Source of the DNA: Candidatus Planktophila versatilis
GTDB lineage: Bacteria; Actinomycetota; Actinomycetes; Nanopelagicales; Nanopelagicaceae
NCBI RefSeq assembly: GCF_002288105.1
Contig: NZ_CP016774.1
Span: forward strand, 310,001-374,000
Direction of reading: 5' to 3'
Length of the DNA stretch: 64,000 bases
The notes beneath the pieces were generated by a model. It was not told the origin of the DNA. It ran no database searches and was given only the letters and a program-made list of their open reading frames with translations. The position numbers and the translations under genes are program-made. Below, piece by piece: positions 15,853-23,496 of the stretch (its first letter is position 1; each line of letters starts with the position of its first letter).

Positions 15853-17376
15853 TTGAAGAATGAAATGTGCTTGGAAGCTATTGAAGCTACCAAGATCTAT
15901 GGCAAGACTACGGTTTTGCAGAACGTATCTATGAATGTGCTTAAGGGAGAGGTACACGGGCTTGTTGGTCGCAACGGTGCCGGAAAGTCCACGCTAGTAG
16001 GTGGCATCACCGGACTCGTAACGCTAGACCACGGTCATGTAATTTTTGATGGCGTAAAACTTGAACCAGGCAATCCTGAATTCGCACTTAAAGCGGGCAT
16101 CGCAATTGTTCCGCAACAAATGAGTTCATTCCGCACGCTTTCGGTAGGAGAAAATTTGTTTGTTGGCCGCCTGCCCATGGGTAAGCACGGCTTGGTTAAT
16201 TGGACAAAAGTCTGGGAGATGGCTGAAACTTCTCTGAAATTAGTTGGTCTAGATATTGACCCAAGAGTTCCTATTGCAACTCTTGGTGTTGCATCCCGAC
16301 AGATGATTGCAATCGCGCAAGCGCTATCTCGATCTGCAAAACTGATAATTCTTGATGAACCAACCGCAGCCTTAGCAAAACCTGAAATTGATAGACTCTT
16401 CATGTTAATTAAGAATTTATCTGACTCCGGCGTTTCAATTATTTATATTTCACACCACCTTCAAGAAGTTTTTGCTATTACAGATAGAGTGACAGTACTG
16501 CGCGATGGCTTATCGCGAGGGACTTTTCAAACTTCTGAGATTTCATCCGATGATTTGATTCGGGAGATGGGGGCTAGCTCTGCGCTCACGAAGAGAGCTC
16601 GCAAATCAGATAGTCACTCATCAGATTCGGATCTCGGTAAGAGCGCAGTTGTGCTTGATGTTAAAGATTTAAGTAAGGAAAATGCTTTTAGCCAAATCTC
16701 TCTCACGATTCGAACTGGTGAAGTTGTTGGGTTAACCGGGTTAGAGGGATGCGGAAAGCATGAATTAGTTCAGACACTTTTCGGCTTGCAAGGAGCGACA
16801 TCGGGTAGCGCTGAATACGGTGGCGCAAGTAGCGTTGCAAAGCGCCCTAAGGAAGCGATCTCACGGGGAGTGGGATATCTATCGCAGGATCGTCGAGGAG
16901 AAAGCGTATTCGAAAAATTCAACGTTGCAGATAATCTCACGATGACAGTACTTGATAGGTTGCAGAATAAATGGGGCTTGCAATTCCCAAGTAAGGCTAG
17001 AAAAGTAGCTAAGGATGCAATTAAAACTTATAGCATTGTTTGCACAGGTCCAGACCAAATTGTCGGCACATTAAGTGGAGGCAACCAGCAAAAGGTTGCA
17101 CTTGCCAAAATGTTGCAATCCGGTCCATCTTTGTTGCTTCTTGAGGAGCCGACGCAAGGTGTTGATATTGCAGCCAAGGCGAGCATTACGACCATCGTTG
17201 CAGAGGCTTGTGAGCGTGGCGCAGGAGTGCTACTCATCTCAGATGAAGTAGAGACTTTGTTACAGGTAACTGACCGAGTCATCGTTCTATATAAGGGCAA
17301 TAAAGTTAGTGAGTTTGATACGGAAGATTTAGACGGCGAAACACTTATCCGAGCAATCGAAGGGATCAACGCATGA
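15853..17376 (+). CDS. Sugar ABC transporter ATP-binding protein (double nucleotide-binding domain, RbsA/MglA/XylG type)
   Basis: A 507-residue fused ATPase. The first domain has Walker A GRNGAGKST and Walker B LIILDEPTAAL, with a degenerate signature (LGVASRQMIAIAQAL). The second has a Walker-A-like GLEGCGKHEL, signature LSGGNQQKVALAKML and LLLLEEPTQGVD. This asymmetry is typical of carbohydrate uptake transporter family 2. The TTG start at 15853 is favoured because AAAGGA lies 6 nt upstream; ATG at 15865 is the alternative. It overlaps the permease start by 4 nt. Confidence 0.92.
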   Translation: MKNEMCLEAIEATKIYGKTTVLQNVSMNVLKGEVHGLVGRNGAGKSTLVGGITGLVTLDHGHVIFDGVKLEPGNPEFALKAGIAIVPQQMSSFRTLSVGENLFVGRLPMGKHGLVNWTKVWEMAETSLKLVGLDIDPRVPIATLGVASRQMIAIAQALSRSAKLIILDEPTAALAKPEIDRLFMLIKNLSDSGVSIIYISHHLQEVFAITDRVTVLRDGLSRGTFQTSEISSDDLIREMGASSALTKRARKSDSHSSDSDLGKSAVVLDVKDLSKENAFSQISLTIRTGEVVGLTGLEGCGKHELVQTLFGLQGATSGSAEYGGASSVAKRPKEAISRGVGYLSQDRRGESVFEKFNVADNLTMTVLDRLQNKWGLQFPSKARKVAKDAIKTYSIVCTGPDQIVGTLSGGNQQKVALAKMLQSGPSLLLLEEPTQGVDIAAKASITTIVAEACERGAGVLLISDEVETLLQVTDRVIVLYKGNKVSEFDTEDLDGETLIRAIEGINA

Positions 17377-18365
17377 AAAGAGTAAAATGGATCAACAGAT
17401 TGGTTGACCATCTAATTTGGATTGTGTTAGCTGTAACAGTTATTGTGATAGCCCTGACAATTGATACCTTCTTCCAGTTCAATAACCTTTCTAATGTGCT
17501 GCTTCATGGCACAGTCCTTGGCCTTTTATCTATTGCCGCCGCAACGGTAATTATCGGCGGAGATCAGGATCTCTCGCTCGGTGTGAATATGGGTTTTGTT
17601 GGTTATCTGGTTGCCTGGATATCTCTAGGAGAAGGAGATGTCGGTAGTGGTTGGAGTGTAAATCCAATTCTTGCAGCATTTATTGGCATTGCCGTGGGTG
17701 TTGGAATTGGCTGGGTAAATGGCTCATTAGTAACTCGACTTAAGATGGATAGTTTCCTTGTAACTCTCGGAAGTCTTATTGTTTTGGGTGGACTTACCTA
17801 TGTGTTAAATCAGGCCAGAACTTTGAACGGAATCGACCCGGCCCTCTTGTTTTTAGGAGGAGAGAAATCATTTGGAGTTCCTAACTCAGTAATTCTTACT
17901 GCCTGCGCCTTTGGACTTGCGATAATGATCTCTCGCTTTACCAGTAGCGGACGTCGTCTTTATGCAGTGGGAAGCAATGCAGTAGCTGCACGAGCTGCAG
18001 GTATTGATCCAGGTGCGGTAAAGCGTCGCATGTTTATGGTTGCCGGAGGAACTGCCGGCGTTGCCGGATTGCTCATCATCGGAGAACTTGGGTCAGCGCC
18101 AGCAAATGTTGGTCAGGGTGTGATTTTTGAAGTATTTGCTGCAACAGTTATTGGTGGGGTAAGTCTTTCCGGAGGACGTGGGTCTTACTTCGATGTCTTA
18201 GGAGGAGTGCTTTTGTTATCAATCATCGCAAATGCTCTCAACCTCACTACTATCGACCCATTCTGGGTAGAACCAATTCGAGGATTTATCATTTTGTTCG
18301 CCGTCTTCTTGGACTCACAGCGTGAGACTTTGCGCCTGTGGCTCTTTAAGCATGCAACATCCTAA
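17373..18365 (+). CDS. Sugar ABC transporter permease (RbsC type)
   Basis: A 330-residue membrane protein of the branched-chain/ribose permease fold, with about nine to ten hydrophobic helices. The typical motifs are AAATVIIGGDQDLSLG, the loop GRRLYAVGSNAVAARAAGI that contacts the ATPase, and VIGGVSLSGGRGSY. It overlaps the ATPase end by 4 nt. With the binding protein and double ATPase it completes a CUT2-type transporter for a monosaccharide. Only one permease is present, so it would act as a homodimer. Confidence 0.92.
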   Translation: MKRVKWINRLVDHLIWIVLAVTVIVIALTIDTFFQFNNLSNVLLHGTVLGLLSIAAATVIIGGDQDLSLGVNMGFVGYLVAWISLGEGDVGSGWSVNPILAAFIGIAVGVGIGWVNGSLVTRLKMDSFLVTLGSLIVLGGLTYVLNQARTLNGIDPALLFLGGEKSFGVPNSVILTACAFGLAIMISRFTSSGRRLYAVGSNAVAARAAGIDPGAVKRRMFMVAGGTAGVAGLLIIGELGSAPANVGQGVIFEVFAATVIGGVSLSGGRGSYFDVLGGVLLLSIIANALNLTTIDPFWVEPIRGFIILFAVFLDSQRETLRLWLFKHATS

Positions 18366-18372
18366 AGTTGCG

Positions 18373-19365
18373 ATGAAAGCACTTTTCATCACTGCTCCTC
18401 AAAAGTGGGAGATTTTAGAAGTCCCTACTCCCGAAATCACTCAAGCTGAGGTGCTTCTTCGTGTTGGTTTTGTTGGACTTTGCGGTACTGACTTGGAGCT
18501 ACTAAACGGAAAGCATCCATATTTTTCAACAAATAATGCTTCTTTCCCAATGCAAATTGGGCATGAGATGAGCGGAACAATTGTTCAATCCATGAATCCA
18601 GCTTTACCTGTTGGTACGCAAGTGATTATGGATCCAATCGTAGGATGCGGTGATTGTGAAGGTTGCAAAAATCGTGCGACGTGGTGTCAGGAGCGCGTTG
18701 AGATTGGAGTACGAAGTGGGGGACCTGGCGCATTGGCAGAGTTTGTAAAAGTCCCTGTCGGAAATGTTTATCCGATTCCACAAGGAGTTTCACTTCGTGA
18801 TGCAACCCTTACCGAGCCGGCAGTCACTGCCATTAATGGCGTATCTCGAATTCAAGCCACCGGGGGTCGCGCACTTGTAGTGGGAGATGGCACTATTGGA
18901 ATAATTGCTGCGCAAGTTCTTGCACACAGAGGCTGGAAGGTGCAAGTAGCAGTTCTCAATGAAGTAAGTGCAGAGCGTGTGCGTTCGCTGGGATTTGAAC
19001 CTGTCATGCCACATCAAATGGAAAGCATTTCAGTCAATGTTGTCGTTGAGGCTGCAGGCACAAATCGTTCCATCCAATCCACATTTAAGGCTGTATCTGC
19101 GGGTGGCGAGGTTGTGCTCCTTGGAGTTCCAGATAAACCTATGGAAGGTTTCGATATTGCAGACCTCGTGTTGCGTGAGATCTCTATTTATGGAGTACTC
19201 AATGGGCCTGGTTTGTATAACGAGGCACTTGAACTGATTGCTAAGGGTGTTATTCAGTCATCAAAAATTATTGATCAAGTCTTTGACTTTACCCAGTTTG
19301 GTGATGCAATCAAGTTACTAGCAAATCCAGATAGAAAATTGCCTAAAATCCTCATCGGTATGTAA
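18373..19365 (+). CDS. Zinc-containing alcohol/polyol dehydrogenase
   Basis: A 330-residue medium-chain dehydrogenase. Catalytic-zinc residues are in GLCGTDLELL and GHEMSGTIV. The structural-zinc lobe has four Cys (GCGDCEGCKNRATWC). The nucleotide fold follows around ALVVGDGTIGIIAAQVL. It resembles sorbitol, threonine or galactitol dehydrogenases. I chose ATG at 18373, which starts exactly at the family N terminus (MKALFI); a longer frame from 18322 would run inside the permease gene. It lies 7 bp after the permease stop and so belongs to the transporter operon, suggesting oxidation of the imported substrate. Confidence 0.88.
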   Translation: MKALFITAPQKWEILEVPTPEITQAEVLLRVGFVGLCGTDLELLNGKHPYFSTNNASFPMQIGHEMSGTIVQSMNPALPVGTQVIMDPIVGCGDCEGCKNRATWCQERVEIGVRSGGPGALAEFVKVPVGNVYPIPQGVSLRDATLTEPAVTAINGVSRIQATGGRALVVGDGTIGIIAAQVLAHRGWKVQVAVLNEVSAERVRSLGFEPVMPHQMESISVNVVVEAAGTNRSIQSTFKAVSAGGEVVLLGVPDKPMEGFDIADLVLREISIYGVLNGPGLYNEALELIAKGVIQSSKIIDQVFDFTQFGDAIKLLANPDRKLPKILIGM

Positions 19366-19401
19366 GTAGCCAGTTAGTTCTGCTTGGTCAGTTTCAGTAC
19401 C

Positions 19402-19707
19402 TCAGTGGCGCTGCATTCCTCGGCGGCCCCAGAACTCCCAGAGGGCCATCACACTCAAAACAAGTGCGAATCCGAAGAGAACATCCTCTGCTGGAGCGGA
19501 GAAGAATCGAAGTCCCACAATCGCATCAGGGCTATACATCACGATATTTCTTGAGGTGAGCCACCAATTTGTGAGAAATTGGAATGGCAAGATGATTGCA
19601 TAAGAGGTCCAGAATGCTGGGCGCGTGAGCATAGAAGTTTTAAAGAGAAAGAGGTCTGCCATAACCGCAATGGCAAATGCGGTAATTGCGATGTCAGAGT
19701 AAATCAT
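19402..19707 (-). CDS. crtYd: Lycopene cyclase subunit, CrtYd type
   Basis: A 101-residue membrane protein with three hydrophobic helices and the conserved PAEDVLFGFALVLSVMALWEFWGRR segment of the second half of heterodimeric lycopene cyclases. It overlaps the end of crtYc by 4 nt, the usual arrangement. Together the two subunits cyclise lycopene ends, giving beta-carotene, the substrate of the divergent blh product. The gene converges on the dehydrogenase with a 36-bp gap. The upstream carotenoid genes (crtE, crtB, crtI) are not in this window. Confidence 0.88.
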   Translation of the reverse strand: MIYSDIAITAFAIAVMADLFLFKTSMLTRPAFWTSYAIILPFQFLTNWWLTSRNIVMYSPDAIVGLRFFSAPAEDVLFGFALVLSVMALWEFWGRRGMQRH

Positions 19708-20039
19708 TCGCCGAACTCATCTTTACGCCAGTGTGGTTTAACGGTGGTGACGCCCTCAATGGTAAAGATAGCTGCCATCGGAATCACCATAAAGAAAATG
19801 TATTCCTCTAGTGGAATACTAAACGGGCCGTAGATTCCTAACATTTGTTCCCGATCGAAGAACCAGTGACCTTGTGCGATTGCATAGGCATCCCAAGCAA
19901 GAAAAAAAATACTGATAGGCAGAACACTTATTGCAACTCGCTTGATGCGACGCAAGACGCCGGTCTTCAAATAGATCTCTAGCCAGGCCGAGCCGCAGAA
20001 GGTAAATATGAGCATCGCCATATAAGACCACTGTTTCAT
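19704..20039 (-). CDS. crtYc: Lycopene cyclase subunit, CrtYc type
   Basis: A 111-residue three-helix membrane protein carrying the lycopene-cyclase-domain signature FLAWDAYAIAQGHWFFD followed by the PLEEYIFFMVIPM motif. I chose ATG at 20039 because it gives the normal subunit length; a longer frame to 20153 would cover the blh start. A TTATAT hexamer on the minus strand (20054-20059) could be its -10. Its start is only 49 bp from the divergent blh start, so the retinal-forming genes share one compact control region. Confidence 0.88.
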   Translation of the reverse strand: MKQWSYMAMLIFTFCGSAWLEIYLKTGVLRRIKRVAISVLPISIFFLAWDAYAIAQGHWFFDREQMLGIYGPFSIPLEEYIFFMVIPMAAIFTIEGVTTVKPHWRKDEFGE

Positions 20040-20075
20040 GCCTGCATTTTTGCATATAACTCTGTGAAAAATTGC

Positions 20076-20081
20076 TACTGT
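20076..20081 (+). promoter_or_regulatory. Candidate -10 hexamer for leaderless blh
   Basis: TACTGT lies 7 nt before the ATG at 20089 and supports that start over a GTG at 20080 that overlaps the hexamer. Confidence 0.45.
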
Positions 20082-20088
20082 GTTCGCT

Positions 20089-21039
20089 ATGAGTGAGACT
20101 AAATTACGGCTCTTTAGCCGGGTCCGCACTCTCTCCAGCGCGGTGATTGCCATTGCTACTGTGCTCTCACTGCTCTTCTCGCAGTGGCTTGGAACAAACT
20201 CCCTGGGCTGGCAGTTAGTTCTGGCAACGATCGCCTTAGCTATTGGTATTCCACATGGCGCCCTAGATCATCTGGTCACACTTCCTAAGGCAGCTCCTAT
20301 TCGGATGGCGTTATTTATCATGCTCTACGTCGCCATCGCTCTGCTGGCTATTTATGCAATCTTGCGATGGAACGTCTGGGGATTCATCTTTGTTGTCATC
20401 ATGAGTGCCACCCACTTTGGAATCGGAGATGCAGCATTCTTAAGTGAGAAAGATTCACTCGATGGTAGCTCCCGAATTCCGGCTTGGTTCTATGCACCTG
20501 CTGCTGGGCTGCTTCCGGTTGCCATCCCACTGGTTAACAGCCGCAGTACTGATGCGCTGGAAAAAGTTAATCCTGCGCTGATTAATTGGCATAGTGGGTT
20601 CACTACTGAAATTCTGATGGCAGTTGCCGTAGTTACAACTCTTTGCCTTCTGGCCCTGCTTCAACGCAAGCGTTATCGAGATGCACTCGATATTCTGCTC
20701 TTGGCCGCCCTTGCCTCCTTTGCCCCACCACTTGTGGCATTTGCCGTCTACTTCGGATGTTGGCATGCAATGCGTCATACCGCTCGCCTTACCTCACTCT
20801 TACCCAATTCAGAGAGTGCATACTTGCGAGGACGCCCCGGCCAGGCGTTTGCGGCCGCTGTAATTCCAGGGCTACCGGCGCTGGCTGGAACTTTCATCTT
20901 TGTTATTGTCTTAGCTGGTTTTTCACAGCAAGATCTCAGCGACAAATTCTTATGGCTGACCTTGGTCACAATCTGGGCGCTGACAGTTCCTCACATGATA
21001 GTCACAGCCAGATTAGACCGCGCCGCACTGAGGAAATAA
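20089..21039 (+). CDS. blh: Beta-carotene 15,15'-dioxygenase, Brp/Blh family
   Basis: A 316-residue membrane protein with about eight hydrophobic helices and the His motifs expected for the iron site (PHGALDHLVT, ATHFGIGDAAF, CWHAMRHTARL, PHMIVTAR). The family splits beta-carotene into two retinals, the chromophore of microbial rhodopsins. Its place next to crtYcd is a strong functional link, as lycopene goes to beta-carotene and then retinal. A rhodopsin gene is expected elsewhere in the genome. The start is set by the leaderless pattern (TACTGT, 7 nt). Confidence 0.92.
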   Translation: MSETKLRLFSRVRTLSSAVIAIATVLSLLFSQWLGTNSLGWQLVLATIALAIGIPHGALDHLVTLPKAAPIRMALFIMLYVAIALLAIYAILRWNVWGFIFVVIMSATHFGIGDAAFLSEKDSLDGSSRIPAWFYAPAAGLLPVAIPLVNSRSTDALEKVNPALINWHSGFTTEILMAVAVVTTLCLLALLQRKRYRDALDILLLAALASFAPPLVAFAVYFGCWHAMRHTARLTSLLPNSESAYLRGRPGQAFAAAVIPGLPALAGTFIFVIVLAGFSQQDLSDKFLWLTLVTIWALTVPHMIVTARLDRAALRK

Positions 21040-21051
21040 GTTTCACCTAGT

Positions 21052-21057
21052 TACTCT
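21052..21057 (+). promoter_or_regulatory. Candidate -10 hexamer for the leaderless M23 gene
   Basis: TACTCT lies 7 nt before the ATG at 21065. Confidence 0.45.
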
Positions 21058-21064
21058 TGCCCAC

Positions 21065-21649
21065 ATGCTCAAGAAAATTACTGTTGTGCTCTTACTTCTT
21101 AGCGCTACGCCTTCAGCACATGCGGCGCCTGTATATGTATTTCCGGTGGCAAATTGCGAAGTGAACTACGCACGAGCACATCATGACTATGCCGCGACAG
21201 ATGTTTTGGCAAAGGCGGGCTGCAAATTCGTGGCACCTATTAACGGCGTTGTTGATGAAGTTAATCGGGTAGATACCTGGCGGAGTCCACCTAATCTAGG
21301 AATCACGCGGGGCGGACTATCTGTTTCCATTATTGGCGAAGATGGTGTTCGTTACTACGGTTCACATCTGCGATCCATTCCTCCGAGCATTCAGCCGGGC
21401 GTTGCAGTTACTGCCGGGCGTATTCTGGGAGCAATTGGAGCTACTGGAAGTGCGCGCGGAACATCGCCACATCTTCACTTTGGAATTTCCTGGCCAACAC
21501 CGCCAGATACGTGGTGGGTGCGTCGCGGAGAAGTTCTGCCGTGGAAATATTTAGATGCCTGGAAGAACGGTAATGATTTATCTCCCGCGAAAGCAGTTGC
21601 TGCAATGAAAGCTAAAGTTGGCGAGATACCACCGGAGCCTAAGAAGTAA
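21065..21649 (+). CDS. Secreted M23-family metallopeptidase-like protein
   Basis: A 194-residue protein with a Sec signal peptide (MLKKITVVLLLLSATPSAHA). The LytM/M23 fold shows the zinc motifs HHDYAATDV and SPHLHFGIS, and GSHLRSIPPSIQPGVAVTAG between them. Such enzymes cut peptidoglycan cross-bridges or act as cell-wall remodelling factors. The zinc residues look intact. It is transcribed alone from a suggested leaderless promoter and ends at a strong bidirectional hairpin shared with cspA. No partner cell-wall gene is adjacent. Confidence 0.85.
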   Translation: MLKKITVVLLLLSATPSAHAAPVYVFPVANCEVNYARAHHDYAATDVLAKAGCKFVAPINGVVDEVNRVDTWRSPPNLGITRGGLSVSIIGEDGVRYYGSHLRSIPPSIQPGVAVTAGRILGAIGATGSARGTSPHLHFGISWPTPPDTWWVRRGEVLPWKYLDAWKNGNDLSPAKAVAAMKAKVGEIPPEPKK

Positions 21650-21664
21650 TTGTTTTTTGGGAAA

Positions 21665-21702
21665 AAGTAAGGCCCGTACGATTTCTCGCACGGGCCTTAC
21701 TT
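21665..21702. terminator. Bidirectional hairpin terminator between the M23 gene and cspA
   Basis: A 13-bp stem (AAGTAAGGCCCGT with ACGGGCCTTACTT) surrounds a 12-nt loop in the convergent gap. A-rich sequence on the left gives U-tract potential on the minus strand, and the + strand tail is TTATAAG. Confidence 0.8.
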
Positions 21703-21712
21703 ATAAGTGAAT

Positions 21713-21916
21713 TTAGTTAGCGTTCACTGCATCTGCCTGAGGACCCTTAGGACCCTGGACAACCTCGAATGACACTGACTGACCCTCTTCAAGGGACTTG
21801 TAACCGTTTCCTTGGATTGCTGAGTAGTGAACGAAAACATCTTGTCCGCCACCATCAACTGCAATGAAACCGAAACCCTTTTCAGAGTTGAACCACTTAA
21901 CTGTACCTGTTGCCAT
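21713..21916 (-). CDS. cspA: Cold shock protein (CspA family)
   Basis: A 67-residue single cold-shock domain with RNP1 (KGFGFI) and RNP2 (VFVHYSAI), binding single-stranded RNA and DNA as an RNA chaperone. GAAGGA sits 11 nt before ATG. The leader is unusual: a 22-codon upstream frame ends 8 nt before the start and a hairpin lies inside it (21945-21969). Cold-shock mRNAs in other bacteria are controlled by leader structure, so these may matter. It converges on the M23 gene at the shared terminator. Confidence 0.95.
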   Translation of the reverse strand: MATGTVKWFNSEKGFGFIAVDGGGQDVFVHYSAIQGNGYKSLEEGQSVSFEVVQGPKGPQADAVNAN

Positions 21917-21924
21917 ATTTTTTA

Positions 21925-21993
21925 CTATTCCTTCGATATGTGTAGGTGTTCGAGAATTCCTCGACCACCAGTCTTCGTCTTGCGTTCAGCCAT
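21925..21993 (-). CDS. Possible 22-residue upstream ORF in the cspA leader
   Basis: A short frame ([20 protein letters not shown] and two more residues) ends at TAG 8 nt before the cspA ATG. It has no clear ribosome site. It is basic and not recognisable. It may be a leader peptide coupled to cspA translation or chance. Confidence 0.3.
   Translation of the reverse strand: MAERKTKTGGRGILEHLHISKE
21945..21969 (-). promoter_or_regulatory. Hairpin in the cspA leader
   Basis: The arms GGTG-TTCGAG and CTCGA-CACC pair over 9-10 bp with one mismatch around an AATTC loop, about 30 nt upstream of the cspA start. It is a candidate cold-responsive RNA structure. The rest of the 325-bp divergent gap (21917-22241) holds only the upstream ORF and the DUF3145 promoter. 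Confidence 0.4.
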
Positions 21994-22132
21994 ACCGAGT
22001 AAAGAAGTAAATCCAACAACGGGTACTGATTAAAGCGTCCGACTAGGGAAAAGCGTACCGGCAATACATGGGTATGCCTATTCCGTAAACAGCTCATACC
22101 AACCCAGATCACGCTCAAAAAATGGCTGGGGA

Positions 22133-22161
22133 TTCACAAAGTCAGTCAAAAGTTGTATAAA
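22133..22161 (+). promoter_or_regulatory. Sigma-70-type promoter for the DUF3145 gene
   Basis: TTCACA (22133-22138) and TATAAA (22156-22161) with a 17-bp spacer form a near-consensus vegetative promoter, giving a leader of about 75 nt before the ATG at 22242. Confidence 0.65.
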
Positions 22162-22241
22162 TGAGGTACTCAACTACCAAAGAGTAAGCGTTTGTGGATC
22201 GGGGAAGGTCGCACAAGGCAGCCTTGGTAGGAGTTTTTCAT

Positions 22242-22727
22242 ATGCACGACAAACGCTATGCCGGATTGATTACCATCCACTCGGCGCCATCACCCCTGCG
22301 CCAACATATTGAGTGGGGGCTGAATGCAATTCTTGGCATCACACACGAATACTCATGGCGTGATCAACCACTAGCAACCGGCACCTTGCGCACCATCATT
22401 GAATATCGCGCTCCACTTGGAACTGCGGCAAAAATTGCAACAGCGCTCAAGAACTGGCATTACCTGCGTTTTGAAGTGCAAGAATTTTGTAGCCAAGGCG
22501 CTGAGTTCTTTCGCTTCACCCCAGAGCTAGGTATTCATCGCGCCTTCACCGATGGAACTGGTTCGATACTTATTTGTGAAAATGTTATCCGTAAGTCTCT
22601 TGCCAGCTTTGATGATGTAGAAATTCGTGAGAATTTAGAGGCAGCACTCGGAAGTGCATGGGATTTAGCACTCGAGCCAATGCGCGGGGTAGATCTACAG
22701 GAAGTTCACAGACTCAGAGCTATATAA
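22242..22727 (+). CDS. DUF3145 domain protein (conserved actinobacterial)
   Basis: A 161-residue protein of a family restricted to actinobacteria and usually found beside the fabD-fabH-acpP-fabF genes. The segments ITIHSAPSPLRQHIEWGLNA, NWHYLRFEVQEF and FTPELGIHRAF match the family. The biochemical role is unknown. I chose ATG at 22242, which has TAGGAG 8 nt upstream and starts near the conserved region; the longer frame from 22194 has no ribosome site. Its neighbourhood here (fatty-acid genes about 1 kb downstream, opposite strand) keeps the known association. Confidence 0.85.
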   Translation: MHDKRYAGLITIHSAPSPLRQHIEWGLNAILGITHEYSWRDQPLATGTLRTIIEYRAPLGTAAKIATALKNWHYLRFEVQEFCSQGAEFFRFTPELGIHRAFTDGTGSILICENVIRKSLASFDDVEIRENLEAALGSAWDLALEPMRGVDLQEVHRLRAI

Positions 22728-22728
22728 T
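22723..22728 (+). promoter_or_regulatory. Consensus -10 hexamer for the leaderless SIMPL gene
   Basis: A perfect TATAAT ends 6 nt before the ATG at 22735 and overlaps the DUF3145 stop region. Confidence 0.6.
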
Positions 22729-22734
22729 TAATTT

Positions 22735-23490
22735 ATGACTTCACAAGCACCCATGACTTCCATCGAACGTCGCCGATCAATTCTCTATATTGCAATTGCG
22801 CTCATTCTTGCAATTGCCGTCGGCGGGGGACTTGTTAAAGTCGGTGCCGGTTTTGCAGCACGCAGTGCAAATGGCATCACAGTCACTGGCTCTGCTAAAA
22901 CATCTGCTACCGCCGATAATGCTGTCTGGACACTCAATGTTTCACTTACTCGTCCAACTGTTTCTGAGGCAGTGACCAAGGTGGGTAATGATGTCGCAGC
23001 GGTCAGCAAATACCTCACAGATGGTGGAGTTCCGGCCAGCGCACTCACACTAGGTTCAGTCTCAACCTATGCAAATGAAGAGTATGCAAATGGAAATAAC
23101 ACCGGAAAGATTCTTAACTACCGCGCCTCCCGTGATGTTGTTGTTCGCTCAAAAGATGTTGATCTCATCGCTAAGTTAGCTCAAGGCATTGGCACAATTC
23201 TGCAAGCCGGTGTAGCGGTCAATAATTACGGACCGCAGTACTACCTCTCCACTCTTCCCGCCTTGCGCCCTCAGCTATTAGAAGAAGCGATGAAAGATGC
23301 CAAGATCCGCGCGCAAGCAATTACCAAAGCCGTTGGTGGAGAAGTTGGTGCGGTGCAAGCTGTGCGCTCTGGTGTATTTCAGGTGACAACGCCGGATTCA
23401 ACGATGACCCAAGATACTGGCGCATATGACACATCCAGTATTGAAAAGACTGTGACATCTACCGTCTCAGTTACCTTCGACGTTAGGTAG
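22735..23490 (+). CDS. SIMPL domain (DUF541) membrane-anchored protein
   Basis: A 251-residue protein with one N-terminal membrane helix (RSILYIAIALILAIAVGGGL) and an outside SIMPL domain. The domain opens ITVTGSAKTSATADNAVWTL and ends with the EKTVTSTVSVTFDVR strand. Members are thought to protect against stress or assemble into rings, but function is not settled. It converges on accD with a 6-bp gap and is read from its own suggested leaderless promoter. Confidence 0.85.
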   Translation: MTSQAPMTSIERRRSILYIAIALILAIAVGGGLVKVGAGFAARSANGITVTGSAKTSATADNAVWTLNVSLTRPTVSEAVTKVGNDVAAVSKYLTDGGVPASALTLGSVSTYANEEYANGNNTGKILNYRASRDVVVRSKDVDLIAKLAQGIGTILQAGVAVNNYGPQYYLSTLPALRPQLLEEAMKDAKIRAQAITKAVGGEVGAVQAVRSGVFQVTTPDSTMTQDTGAYDTSSIEKTVTSTVSVTFDVR

Positions 23491-23496
23491 TAGCCC

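Noticed and set aside
18322-18372. Longer alcohol dehydrogenase start inside the permease gene
   Set aside because: The added residues are not family-like; MKALFI at 18373 is the normal N terminus.
20040-20153. Longer crtYc frame to 20153
   Set aside because: It would overlap the blh coding start and exceed normal subunit length.
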